A stretch of 64,000 nt of DNA from Gymnodinialimonas sp. 57CJ19. GTDB lineage: Bacteria > Pseudomonadota > Alphaproteobacteria > Rhodobacterales > Rhodobacteraceae. Under the pieces are notes generated by a model. It made no database searches and was not told the origin of the DNA. It was given only the letters and a program-made list of their open reading frames with translations. Below, one piece after another: positions 18,744 to 26,858 of this stretch (position 1 is the stretch's first letter; each line of letters opens with the position of its first letter). Where the stretch lies: contig NZ_CP151587.1 in assembly GCF_038396845.1 (NCBI RefSeq), forward strand, positions 3,074,001 through 3,138,000. Direction: 5' to 3'. Position numbers and translations under genes: made by a program.

Positions 18744-18798
18744 GTAGACCGGGCCTTGGCCCGGAGCCCGGCCCCGCCGCTGTGCATGGCGGGGCCGG
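18744..18798 (-). repeat. Two stable stem-loops between aglE and aglF
   Basis: CCGGCCCCGCC (18768-18778) pairs perfectly with GGCGGGGCCGG (18788-18798), and CCGGGCC-TT-GGCCCGG (18749-18764) forms a second hairpin. They lie just after the binding-protein stop and have no T-run. The 21-base string at 18744-18764 is an exact reverse complement of 45676-45696. Such structures after a binding-protein gene are known in other operons to stabilise its mRNA over that of the permeases. Confidence 0.7.
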
Positions 18799-18820
18799 AA
18801 AAGTGTATCAGGTCAGATAC

Positions 18821-20170
18821 TTACTGGATCTCTGCCCAACGGTCCTGAATGCGGCCCGCAACGGATGCTGCGTCTTCGCCGCCCACATAGTCAACCATGC
18901 CGGACCAGAAGATGCCTTGGCCAATCTCGGACGGCATCAGGTCAGAGGCGTCAAAGCGGAAGGTTGTGGCACCCAGAAGAATGTCGTTCATCTGACGCAG
19001 CGTGTCCGAGGCGAACAGCTCGCTGTTGACGCCGGTGTGCGGTGTCAGGAAGCCCGATTGCGCCATCCAGATTTCGTGGCTGATCTCGGTCTGCAAGAAC
19101 GCCATGAACGCCTGTGCTGCATCGCTGTCTTGGGTGATCCCGAACAACGTGCCCGCGCCCAGAACGGGGGAGCCGAGGTCTTCGCTTTCAAAGGCCGGGA
19201 AGTAGAAGAAATCGCTGTCGGCATCTTCCGGGAAGAACGTCGGGATGAACGACGCCTGACGGTGCATGTAGCATTCCGCCGGGAAGGTGAAGAGGCCAAG
19301 GGGGCTTTCGCGGAAGTCGGTGGCCGCGACGGCTTCGACGCCCCCGTTCACATAGTCGCCGTTGCGGGCGAACGTTCCGAAGGTCTCGATCGCGTTAATC
19401 ACTTCTGGGGAGTTGAACGGCATCTCGTTCGACACCCAGGCGTCATAAACGTCTGGCGATTGCGTACGCAGCATCAGGTCTTCGACCCAATCGGTTGCGG
19501 GCCAGCCCGTTGCGCCACCGGACCCCAGACCGATGCACCAGGGGGTTTCGCCGTCGGCCACGATCTGGTCGTTCAACGCCAGCAGCTCTTCCATGGTTTC
19601 TGGAACGTCGTAGCCCGCCTCTTCAAACGCTTCTGGCGAATACCAGACCAATGATTTCAGATCGACCTTATAGAAGAAGCCGAAAAGGCCCTCTTCGCCG
19701 TCAGCACCGGCGGCGGTGCCAAGGGACACCCAGCTATCGCCTGCCGCATAGTTGGCGCGGATCCAATCGGCGGTTTCGGGGGCCAGAGGCGTCAGCGCAC
19801 CGCGCGCGGCAAGGTCTGTCATCAGGCCGGGCTGAGGAAACACAGCGATATTCGGCGCCGAGCCCGCTTGTGTCGCAATCACGATGTCCTGCTCGAAGTT
19901 GTCAGAGCCGGAATATTGCACCGACGCGCCGGTCGCGCTTTCGAAGTAATCAATAACGGCGTTAACCAGTTCCGCATCCGCGCCGGTCCAAGGCCCGGTG
20001 ATCGTCAGCTCTTGGCCCGTCAGATCGAACGCATCCGCATAGGCGGTGTAGCTATCCCAGTTGAAGGCGCCCTCGCCCACGGGGAAGATATGCTCGACAT
20101 GGCCATCGGCCAACGCACCTGTCGCGGAAATCGCCAGCGCGGCGGCGCTGGCCAAATAAAACTTCTTCAT
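18821..20170 (-). CDS. aglE: Alpha-glucoside ABC transporter substrate-binding protein
   Basis: A 449-residue periplasmic cluster B/MalE-type binding protein. It begins with a Sec signal peptide (MKKFYLASAAALAISATGALA) and continues with the alternating alpha/beta pattern of a two-lobed binding protein; segments such as TGPWTGADAELVNAVIDYFE and FPAECYMHRQASF are typical of the AglE branch. It is the first gene of aglEFGAK and has an ATG preceded by GGGAGGTCACC. A perfect LacI-type operator lies 85 bases upstream. Ligand (sucrose, maltose, trehalose or other) cannot be read from sequence. Confidence 0.92.
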   Translation of the reverse strand: MKKFYLASAAALAISATGALADGHVEHIFPVGEGAFNWDSYTAYADAFDLTGQELTITGPWTGADAELVNAVIDYFESATGASVQYSGSDNFEQDIVIATQAGSAPNIAVFPQPGLMTDLAARGALTPLAPETADWIRANYAAGDSWVSLGTAAGADGEEGLFGFFYKVDLKSLVWYSPEAFEEAGYDVPETMEELLALNDQIVADGETPWCIGLGSGGATGWPATDWVEDLMLRTQSPDVYDAWVSNEMPFNSPEVINAIETFGTFARNGDYVNGGVEAVAATDFRESPLGLFTFPAECYMHRQASFIPTFFPEDADSDFFYFPAFESEDLGSPVLGAGTLFGITQDSDAAQAFMAFLQTEISHEIWMAQSGFLTPHTGVNSELFASDTLRQMNDILLGATTFRFDASDLMPSEIGQGIFWSGMVDYVGGEDAASVAGRIQDRWAEIQ

Positions 20171-20254
20171 TGGTGACCTCCCAGTCAGTTTACCGCGCGC
20201 TTGGTTGATCGCCCAGGCGTCGGCTGTCCATTGTCAGACCCCATCGCGCAATTC

Positions 20255-20268
20255 CCAAAGCGCTTTGG
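20255..20268. promoter_or_regulatory. AglR operator on the aglE side
   Basis: CCAAAGCGCTTTGG is a perfect 14-base palindrome in the region between divergent aglE and aglR, 85 bases before aglE. It shares the ten-base core AAAGCGCTTT with the site at 20417, as expected for one LacI-family regulator binding both. Confidence 0.8.
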
Positions 20269-20416
20269 ACTTCTTGCAAACTCGCGCAATACACCTCGCG
20301 AGTCAACGAGTCTCTTTTTTGCTCAATAAAACGCCCTCAGGCATCCATACTGCGCGGAAATTCCCTAAATTCACCCTTTGACAGACCGGGCAACCTTTCA
20401 TAGCCTCCCTCCGTAA

Positions 20417-20430
20417 TCAAAGCGCTTTGA
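20417..20430. promoter_or_regulatory. AglR operator on the aglR side
   Basis: TCAAAGCGCTTTGA is a perfect 14-base palindrome ending 14 bases before the aglR ATG. Its position suggests autorepression. The centres of the two sites are 162 bases apart, which would allow looping by a tetramer or two dimers. Confidence 0.8.
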
Positions 20431-20444
20431 AAAATTCCGTTGCA

Positions 20445-21479
20445 ATGAACCTCAAAGAACTGTCCGAGCAACTCGGGCTAAGTCAAACAACTGTCAGCCG
20501 GGCTTTGAACGGCTACCCCGAGGTTCGGGAAGCGACGCGCCAGCGCGTGCAAGCTGCTGCAAAGGCGGCGAATTATACGCCCAACTCGCGCGCGCGGAAA
20601 TTGGCAACGGGGCGATCCATGGCGATCGGCCATGTGCTGCCCCTGTCCGGGCGAGAGGAACTGGTGAACCCGATTTTCGCCGACTTCATCACCGGCGTGG
20701 GCGAGGTCTATGCCCGCGAAGGGTACGATCTTCTGCTCTCCATGGTGCCCGTCGATGGGGTCGAGACCGCCTATCGCCAGATGGCGGCCAACGCGTCGGT
20801 GGATGGCGTGATGGTGCAGGCCCCTACCCTGCATGATCCGCGCATCGCCCTGTTGCAGGAACTTGAATTGCCTTTCGTGGTTCACGGGCGCACGGCCGTG
20901 GCCGACAGCTATAGCTGGCTGGATGTGGCGAACGCACGCGCCTTCCGGCGGGCGACAGAATTGTTGCTGGACCTTGGGCATCGGCGGATTTGCCTTCTGA
21001 ATGGCCAGGAAACCCTTGATTTCGCGTTGCGCCGTCGCCGGGGTTTTGAGGAAGCCATGGCCGAGCGCGGCGTGCCCGTGAACCCTGATTTCATGCATAA
21101 TGACGCCATGACCGAGCAATACGGCTACCGCACTGCAAGCGCGCTATTGGACCGCGATGATGCGCCTACGGCCTTTATCGTGTCCTCCATGATCCCCGCT
21201 GTCGGCGTCCGCCGCGCCGCCGGAGAACGGGGGCTGCGGACCGGGCGCGATGTCTCCATCATCTGCCACGATGATGTGCTGAGCTATATGGATAACGATG
21301 GCATTAACGCCCCCAAAGGTCCCGCGTTTACCGCCACGCGGTCCTCGATCCGCGACGCCGGGCAGCGCTGCGCGGAGATCTTGCTCTCCCTCATTGATAA
21401 TCCCAACCAGCCGCCTGTTCAGGAGCTTTGGGAAACCGACCTGACCCTTGGGCGCTCTACCGGACCTGCCCCAAGTTAA
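20445..21479 (+). CDS. aglR: LacI family transcriptional regulator of the agl genes
   Basis: A 344-residue repressor. Residues 1-55 form the LacI helix-turn-helix and hinge (MNLKELSEQLGLSQTTVSR, ALNGYPEV, then NYTPNSRARKLATGR); the rest is a periplasmic-binding-protein-like effector domain. It is divergent from aglE and followed closely by a GH1 glycosidase and glucokinase. The ATG at 20445 fits LacI starts, although no good ribosome site precedes it and a TTG at 20427 inside the operator is also in frame. The effector is probably an alpha-glucoside or glucose, by analogy with AglR of rhizobia. Confidence 0.88.
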   Translation: MNLKELSEQLGLSQTTVSRALNGYPEVREATRQRVQAAAKAANYTPNSRARKLATGRSMAIGHVLPLSGREELVNPIFADFITGVGEVYAREGYDLLLSMVPVDGVETAYRQMAANASVDGVMVQAPTLHDPRIALLQELELPFVVHGRTAVADSYSWLDVANARAFRRATELLLDLGHRRICLLNGQETLDFALRRRRGFEEAMAERGVPVNPDFMHNDAMTEQYGYRTASALLDRDDAPTAFIVSSMIPAVGVRRAAGERGLRTGRDVSIICHDDVLSYMDNDGINAPKGPAFTATRSSIRDAGQRCAEILLSLIDNPNQPPVQELWETDLTLGRSTGPAPS

Positions 21480-21497
21480 CGCCGTTAAGGAATTGCC

Positions 21498-22799
21498 ATG
21501 AACTTCACACGCGCCGATTTCCCCGAGGGCTTTCGCTTCGGGGTCGCCACCTCTGCCTATCAGATCGAGGGGCACGCCCATGGCGGGGCGGGTCCGACCC
21601 ATTGGGACAGTTTCGCCGCCACGCCGGGTAACGTCGTCCGGTTCGAGAACGGCGCCCTGGCCTGTGACCACTACCACCGCATGGACGAAGACCTTGATCT
21701 TATTCGCGATCTTGGGGCGGATGTGTATCGGTTCTCCACCTCTTGGGCCCGTGTCATGCCTGAAGGGCGGGGCCGGCCGAATGCCGAGGGGTTGGACTTT
21801 TACGACCGACTTGTGGACGGCCTGCTGGAGCGGGGCATTGACCCCGCCGTGACGCTTTACCATTGGGAAATGCCCCAGGCGCTGGCGGATCTGGGGGGGT
21901 GGCGCAACGCCGATATGCCCAATTGGTTCGCCGATTACACCGAGGTCATCATGGGGCGCATCGGCGACCGCACGTGGTCCGCCGCCCCGATCAACGAGCC
22001 TTGGTGCGTCGGTTGGCTATCGCATTTTGAGGGCCACCACGCCCCCGGTCTGCGTGATATCCGCGCCACCGCCCGCGCGATGCATCATGTCCTGCTGAGC
22101 CATGGCCGCGCGACACAGGTAATGAAGGGTCTGGGCGTGTCGAACCTTGGGGCCGTGTGCAACTTCGAATGGTCCGCCCCCGCCACCGACAGCCCCGCCG
22201 ACGTCGCCGCCGCGCGCCGTTATGATGCGATTTACAACCGCTTTTTCATGGGCGGACTGTTCCAGGGCGAGTATCCCGCCGACGCTCTGGAGGGGCTGGA
22301 GCCGCATCTGCCCCAAGGCTGGCAAGACGACTTCGCCACCATTCAATCCCCCCTCGATTGGGTCGGCGTCAACTATTACACCCGCAAGCGCGTCTCGGCC
22401 ACGAATGACCCCTGGCCCGCCTATGCCTACGAGCCCGCTGAAGGCCCGCTGACCGACATGGGGTGGGAGATCTATCCCCAAGGTCTGCAAGATTTCCTGA
22501 CCCGCACGGCCCGCGAATACACTGGCGATTTACCGATCTACGTGACGGAAAACGGCATGGCCTCGACCACTGATCCAGACCCGGACCGGATCGCGTTCTT
22601 GACCGATCACTTCAACGCCACCCGCGCCGCCATCGCCGAAGGGGCGCCGGTGGCGGGCTATTTTGTGTGGTCATTGATGGACAATTTCGAATGGGCACTG
22701 GGCTACGAAAAGCGCTTTGGCCTTGTGCATGTTGATTTTGAGACCTTGGCACGGACGCCAAAAGCGTCCTATCACGCTTTGGCAAACTGGTGGCGCTAA
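21498..22799 (+). CDS. Beta-glucosidase, GH1 family
   Basis: A 433-residue GH1 enzyme hydrolysing beta-glucosides or related beta-glycosides in the cytoplasm. It has the N-terminal signature FRFGVATSAYQIEG, the acid/base Glu167 in NEP and the nucleophile Glu351 in VTENG; SLMDNFEWALGYEKRFG is the glycone-binding end. AAGGAATTGCC precedes the ATG at 21498, 18 bases after aglR, so the two are likely one transcript with glucokinase. Its presence beside the alpha-glucoside genes broadens the substrates feeding the same glucose pool. Confidence 0.93.
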   Translation: MNFTRADFPEGFRFGVATSAYQIEGHAHGGAGPTHWDSFAATPGNVVRFENGALACDHYHRMDEDLDLIRDLGADVYRFSTSWARVMPEGRGRPNAEGLDFYDRLVDGLLERGIDPAVTLYHWEMPQALADLGGWRNADMPNWFADYTEVIMGRIGDRTWSAAPINEPWCVGWLSHFEGHHAPGLRDIRATARAMHHVLLSHGRATQVMKGLGVSNLGAVCNFEWSAPATDSPADVAAARRYDAIYNRFFMGGLFQGEYPADALEGLEPHLPQGWQDDFATIQSPLDWVGVNYYTRKRVSATNDPWPAYAYEPAEGPLTDMGWEIYPQGLQDFLTRTAREYTGDLPIYVTENGMASTTDPDPDRIAFLTDHFNATRAAIAEGAPVAGYFVWSLMDNFEWALGYEKRFGLVHVDFETLARTPKASYHALANWWR

Positions 22800-22883
22800 C
22801 GGGACATGGCCAGCTTACGGGTGGCGCGTGCCGCCCTTGGCTGGCACAGTAACCGCGCTAACCGCGTGTTAAGGAAAAGAATT

Positions 22884-23831
22884 ATGGTTCCCGCAACCCT
22901 TTCGCTGGTGGCTGACATCGGCGGCACCAACACCCGCGTCGCTTTGGCCAACGCCGCCACGGTGCGCGTCGATACCGTGCGCCGCTATCGTAACGCTGAA
23001 TTTGACGGGATCGGCTCTGTCATTGCGCGGTATCTGACCGATAGCGGCCAGGATGCGTCAGGGATTTCAGGGGTTTGCGTCGCGATGGCGGGGCCTGTGC
23101 ATGATGGGGTGGGCACGCTGACCAACCTGGATTGGCGCATCGACAAGGCGGTGCTGGCCGAGGTGTTGAGCGCCGAGCGTGTGGCGGTTCTGAACGACTT
23201 GCAAGCTCAGGGCCACGCCATCGGCAACATCGCGGCGGGCGATCTGGATGAGGTGCTCCCGCAACCGCAAGTGCCTGACACGGCTGCGAAATTGGTGATC
23301 GGCCTCGGCACGGGCTTTAACGCTTGCCCCGTGTTTGACACCACCGCGGGCCGCTTTGTGCCGCCGTCGGAGGCGGGGCATGTGAGCCTGCCCACATCTA
23401 TTGCCGAGCTGCATCCGCTTCTCGAGAACCTGAAAGACTCCGGCGGCTACCCCTCGGTGGAAGAGGTTCTGTCAGGCCGAGGCGTGAGCCACCTTCACAC
23501 GGCATTGCACGGCGAAACCATTGATCCAGCAGACATTTTGGCCCGCATTGGCGAAGGTGAGGCCTTGGCCTGCGATACCGGCGCGTTGTTTGTGAAGGTC
23601 TTGGGCGACGTAGCGGGCAACCTTGTGCTGTCGCATCTGCCCTTTGGCGGCGTGTTCCTTGTGGGCGGCGTGACCCGCGCCTTCGCGCCCTATCTAGAAC
23701 AATTCGATTTCGTCGGTGCATTCCGGTCCAAGGGGCGATTCTCAGGCTTCATGGAACAGTTCGGCGTGTCGGTTGTCAGCGACGATTATGCCGCCCTGAC
23801 GGGCTGCGCGAGCCACCTGTCGCGGGCCTGA
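22884..23831 (+). CDS. glk: Glucokinase
   Basis: A 315-residue glucokinase of the proteobacterial Glk type, phosphorylating free glucose with ATP. The phosphate-1 motif is VADIGGTNTRVAL, the catalytic region GLGTGFNACPVF, followed by GHVSLPT and the adenosine part GGVFLVGGVTRAF. The ATG at 22884 is preceded by AAGGAAAAG; a longer frame from 22806 has no ribosome site. It joins glucose set free by AglA, the GH1 enzyme and possibly the sulfoquinovose module to the Entner-Doudoroff genes nearby. Confidence 0.93.
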   Translation: MVPATLSLVADIGGTNTRVALANAATVRVDTVRRYRNAEFDGIGSVIARYLTDSGQDASGISGVCVAMAGPVHDGVGTLTNLDWRIDKAVLAEVLSAERVAVLNDLQAQGHAIGNIAAGDLDEVLPQPQVPDTAAKLVIGLGTGFNACPVFDTTAGRFVPPSEAGHVSLPTSIAELHPLLENLKDSGGYPSVEEVLSGRGVSHLHTALHGETIDPADILARIGEGEALACDTGALFVKVLGDVAGNLVLSHLPFGGVFLVGGVTRAFAPYLEQFDFVGAFRSKGRFSGFMEQFGVSVVSDDYAALTGCASHLSRA

Positions 23832-23895
23832 AACGCCCCCTCTCAGACGGCTCCGCCGGCCCGGCCCCTGACAGGGCCAAGCCGTTCTCGCCGCG

Positions 23896-24786
23896 TCAGG
23901 CGACCTCGTGACCGAGGGCTGCGGTGTAGATCTCGTACCAATCCTGACGGTCCAGCGTGACCTGTATCGCGTCTGACAAGCCCTTGATCCGGTTGAGGTT
24001 ATTGGTCCCCATCACCGGCATGATCTGCGCCGGGTGACGCAGGAGCCACGCCACGGCAACCGCATCGGCACCCACACCATGATCGGCGCCGATCCGGTCC
24101 AGCACCGCGCGAACGGCGGCCCCTTCGTCGCCAAACAACGCCCCGCCCGCCAGCGGCGACCACGCCATGATCGGCTGGCCTTGGCGCTGATGGAACGCGA
24201 CATCGCCATTGGTAAACGGCGCGTGGCACAGGACCGAGGCCTCTATCTGGTTCGTCGCCAACGGGGTCTTCATCGCCGATTGCAAAAGCTCCCAATCCCA
24301 CGGGCGGAAATTCGATGTGCCGACCGCGCGCACCTTGCCCGATGCCACCAAAGCGTCCAGACAAGCGCCCGTTTCCACGTGGTCCATCAACGGATCAGGG
24401 CGGTGGATCAACAACAGGTCGATCACGTCAATGTTCATGTTTTTCAATGACCTATCGACTGCCGCCGTCACATAATCCGCGCTGGTGTCATAGTATTTCA
24501 CCCGCTTGTCCGCGTGCAGGCCCATGGGTGCCACGATATCGCATTTCGTCACGATCTCGATCTGATCGCGCAGCGTGGGCGCGGCGAGGAGGGCGTGCCC
24601 GAGGAGCGCCTCGGCGGCGTAGCCGCCATAGATGTCGGCCTGATCCATCGTGGTGATGCCCTGCGCCAAGCAGGCCTCCACCTTCGCCTGCACGTGGGCC
24701 GCAGAGGTATCCGCGTCGTCGCCCAAGCGCCACATCCCGTAAACGATGCGGGACATATCAACCCCGCCAAGTGTAACGCGATCCAT
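23896..24786 (-). CDS. Aldo/keto reductase, YdhF/SmoB-like
   Basis: A 296-residue NAD(P)H-dependent aldo/keto reductase with the tetrad Asp48, Tyr53 (in MDQADIYGG), Lys81 and His128, and the C-terminal cofactor part PVMGTNNLNRI. It overlaps by one base (TAATG) with the upstream SsuD-like monooxygenase gene, so the two are translationally coupled. In the sulfo-SMO pathway of Agrobacterium, the monooxygenase SmoC forms 6-dehydroglucose and SulfO-pathway reductase SmoB, an aldo/keto reductase of this type, makes glucose from it. The pairing seen here and the convergent glk gene support that role. The reductase family is certain; the substrate is inferred. Confidence 0.8.
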   Translation of the reverse strand: MDRVTLGGVDMSRIVYGMWRLGDDADTSAAHVQAKVEACLAQGITTMDQADIYGGYAAEALLGHALLAAPTLRDQIEIVTKCDIVAPMGLHADKRVKYYDTSADYVTAAVDRSLKNMNIDVIDLLLIHRPDPLMDHVETGACLDALVASGKVRAVGTSNFRPWDWELLQSAMKTPLATNQIEASVLCHAPFTNGDVAFHQRQGQPIMAWSPLAGGALFGDEGAAVRAVLDRIGADHGVGADAVAVAWLLRHPAQIMPVMGTNNLNRIKGLSDAIQVTLDRQDWYEIYTAALGHEVA

Positions 24787-25940
24787 TATCGTCTCTCCCC
24801 TACGCCGAGTGGTGTGGCTGGTGCCGAGGCCGGGACGCGCCCGTAAGCCTCTGGCAATGAACATGTTTTCAGCTCTGGCATGACCAAGCGGCCGAAGTGC
24901 TTGCACTCATCCATATGCGGATAGCCCGAGAAGATGAAGGCGCGGATGCCCATCTTTTGATACTCTTCGATCTGGGTCAGAACCTGATCGGCAGAGCCCA
25001 CCAAAGCCGCCCCACAGCCCGAGCGGGCGCGGCCAATGCCGGTCCAGAGGTGCGGCTCCACGTAGCCGAATTTATCGGCCAATTCCCGTGCCTTAGCCTG
25101 ATGGGCCACGCCCAAGGACGTGCTGTCGAGGGCGCGTTCGCGGATCAACTGGCCGTATTCGTCATCCAGCTTGGAGGTCAGATGCTCTGCATAGTCGCGC
25201 GCCTCCGCTTCGGTGTCGCGCACGATCATGTGGACGCGCAGGCCGTAATCCAAGGTTCTGCCATAGTTTTCAGCCACTTGGTTGACGTCTTTCATCCGCT
25301 GCGCCAAGGCCTCTTTCGGCTCGGGCCACATCAGGTAGACGTCGCAATGCTGGCCGCACAGCTCCAGCGCCGAAGGGGAATAGCCACCAAAATACAAAAG
25401 CGGGCCGCCGGTCTGGTAGGGGCGCACGGGATCAGTGGTTAACCCTTCGAAATCATAGACTTGGCCGTGATAATTGATCTCGTCCTGGGTCCATGCCTGT
25501 TTGAGGATTTCCACCACCTCGCGGGAGCGTTGGTAGCGGAACGCGCTGTCGGCCTTCTCGCCCGGGAAGTCGGAGGAAATGATGTTAACCGTCAGGCGGC
25601 CTTGCAACATATGATCCAACGTGGCCACTGTTCGGGCCAGCATGATGGGTTGCATCTCGCCACAGCGGACAGCGGCCAACATGTTGATTTTGCTTGTGAT
25701 TGGCGCGCATCCCGCCACAAAAGACAGGGTATCCTGGCCCACTTGATATGACGAAGGGCACAGGATGTTGCGGAAGCCCTGAGCCTCGGCTTCGCGCACC
25801 AAACCGCTGCAATGGTCCCAGGAGGAGCGCAGTTTGCCGTCGGGCACGCCGAGGAATTCGTAATCGTCCGAGCAGAGCGCGGCGAACCAGCTGACCTCTG
25901 CCGCGTCTAGATCTGCCGATGTGACTGGAACCACTGTCAT
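24786..25940 (-). CDS. SsuD-like flavin-dependent monooxygenase, probable sulfoquinovose monooxygenase (SmoC-like)
   Basis: A 384-residue luciferase-like TIM-barrel monooxygenase using reduced flavin and oxygen. Stretches such as LLYFGGYSPSALEL, VDVYL-type DVYLMWPEP, GLRVHMIVRDTEAEA and GIGRARSGCGAALVG, then FIFSGYPHMDE, run parallel to E. coli alkanesulfonate monooxygenase SsuD. This would split the C-S bond of an organosulfonate, giving sulfite and an aldehyde. Being coupled to an aldo/keto reductase, the best reading is sulfoquinovose monooxygenase. The ATG at 25940 (MTVVPVTSADL) follows GGGGAGAG; a longer frame to 26009 is rejected. The flavin reductase it needs is not in this window. Confidence 0.8.
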   Translation of the reverse strand: MTVVPVTSADLDAAEVSWFAALCSDDYEFLGVPDGKLRSSWDHCSGLVREAEAQGFRNILCPSSYQVGQDTLSFVAGCAPITSKINMLAAVRCGEMQPIMLARTVATLDHMLQGRLTVNIISSDFPGEKADSAFRYQRSREVVEILKQAWTQDEINYHGQVYDFEGLTTDPVRPYQTGGPLLYFGGYSPSALELCGQHCDVYLMWPEPKEALAQRMKDVNQVAENYGRTLDYGLRVHMIVRDTEAEARDYAEHLTSKLDDEYGQLIRERALDSTSLGVAHQAKARELADKFGYVEPHLWTGIGRARSGCGAALVGSADQVLTQIEEYQKMGIRAFIFSGYPHMDECKHFGRLVMPELKTCSLPEAYGRVPASAPATPLGVGERR

Positions 25941-26010
25941 ATGCGCGCTCTCCCCTCGCCCATATCGGGCCCTTGACCGTTCTTGTCCTAAGGCGTAGCA
26001 ATCCGACAAG

Positions 26011-26032
26011 GGTATATCAATGGTATATCAAT
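26011..26032. promoter_or_regulatory. Tandem 11-base repeat, candidate GntR operator
   Basis: GGTATATCAAT occurs twice without a gap (26011-26021 and 26022-26032) between the divergent monooxygenase and GntR genes, 26 bases before the regulator's ATG. The position and repetition suggest the binding site of that regulator; the TATAT parts may also serve as -10 sequences. Confidence 0.6.
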
Positions 26033-26057
26033 TTCGGAAAACGCGAGGGAGGTCGTG

Positions 26058-26807
26058 ATGTCCGAGGACACAGAAAACGCCGCGACGACCATCGACGCCG
26101 CCTCGGGCGCGTTGCCGACTTACCTGCGGATCGCCGAGGCGTTAACCATCGACATTGGCGGCGGCCGTTTGGCCCCCGGCGAGAAGCTTCCCCCCGAACG
26201 CGAGATGGCCCGCGACAAGGGCGTGGCCGTGGCGACCTTGCGAAAGGCGCTGAAACTTCTGGTGGAGCGCGGCCTGATTGAGCGGCGACAGGGCTCGGGG
26301 AACTACGTGCTTGGCGGGGCCACGAACATCGGCACCTACGCGCTGTTTCGGCTGGAGCTGCGCGGGGTCGGCGGCGGGCTTCCCACGGCGCGACTTCTGG
26401 ACATCAGGAAGGCCAAGAAGCCCGACGATCTGCCCAATATCGGGCGCAGTTTTGACGTGGGCATACGGATGCGGCGGCTGCGGTTCCTGGCGGATATTCC
26501 GGTAGCGGTCGAGGAAATCTGGCTCGATCTGCGGTGGCATGATGACAACGGGCTGAACGCGCGGACGGTCTCGGAATCTTTGTATCGCACCTACGCCGAC
26601 CGCCTTGGCCTGCACATTCGCGAGGCCGAGGACGTCATCAGCGCGGCCCCCCTGCCCGACTGGACACCGCCCGAACTGGGGCTGGCGCCGGGCAGCTTTG
26701 CGGGCTTCGTGGAACGCCGCGCCTATGACCAGCACGGGATGCCGTGCGAGGCGTCGTGGACATGGTTCAACCCTGAACTCGCTCAATATTATTCGAGAGT
26801 TCCGTGA
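26058..26807 (+). CDS. GntR family transcriptional regulator (HutC/UTRA type)
   Basis: A 249-residue regulator. Residues about 15-85 are the GntR winged helix (GEKLPPEREMARDKGVAVAT, then ALKLLVERGLIERRQGSGNYV); the rest is a UTRA ligand domain (RRLRFLADIPVAVEEIWLD). The ATG at 26058 has GAGGGAGGT seven bases before it; a GTG one codon earlier is also possible. It is divergent from the monooxygenase-reductase pair and 51 bases before a Gfo/Idh gene, so it probably controls both, with a sulfosugar or its glycoside as effector. Confidence 0.85.
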   Translation: MSEDTENAATTIDAASGALPTYLRIAEALTIDIGGGRLAPGEKLPPEREMARDKGVAVATLRKALKLLVERGLIERRQGSGNYVLGGATNIGTYALFRLELRGVGGGLPTARLLDIRKAKKPDDLPNIGRSFDVGIRMRRLRFLADIPVAVEEIWLDLRWHDDNGLNARTVSESLYRTYADRLGLHIREAEDVISAAPLPDWTPPELGLAPGSFAGFVERRAYDQHGMPCEASWTWFNPELAQYYSRVP

Positions 26808-26858
26808 TCCGACGGTACCCGAGACACCGGCCCCTGGGGCCGCACAAAGGACAATTAC

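Noticed and set aside
16362..18848. Alternative idea that the agl operon is the sulfoquinovosyl-glycerol transporter of the neighbouring module.
   Set aside because: The long AglG, the GH13 glucosidase within the operon and the dedicated AglR operators fit an alpha-glucoside system better; sequence alone does not exclude shared use.
22709..22718. AAAGCGCTTT, the AglR operator core, inside the GH1 gene and 166 bases before glk.
   Set aside because: It encodes part of the conserved GH1 motif YEKRFGL and lacks the outer palindromic bases, so coding constraint explains it.
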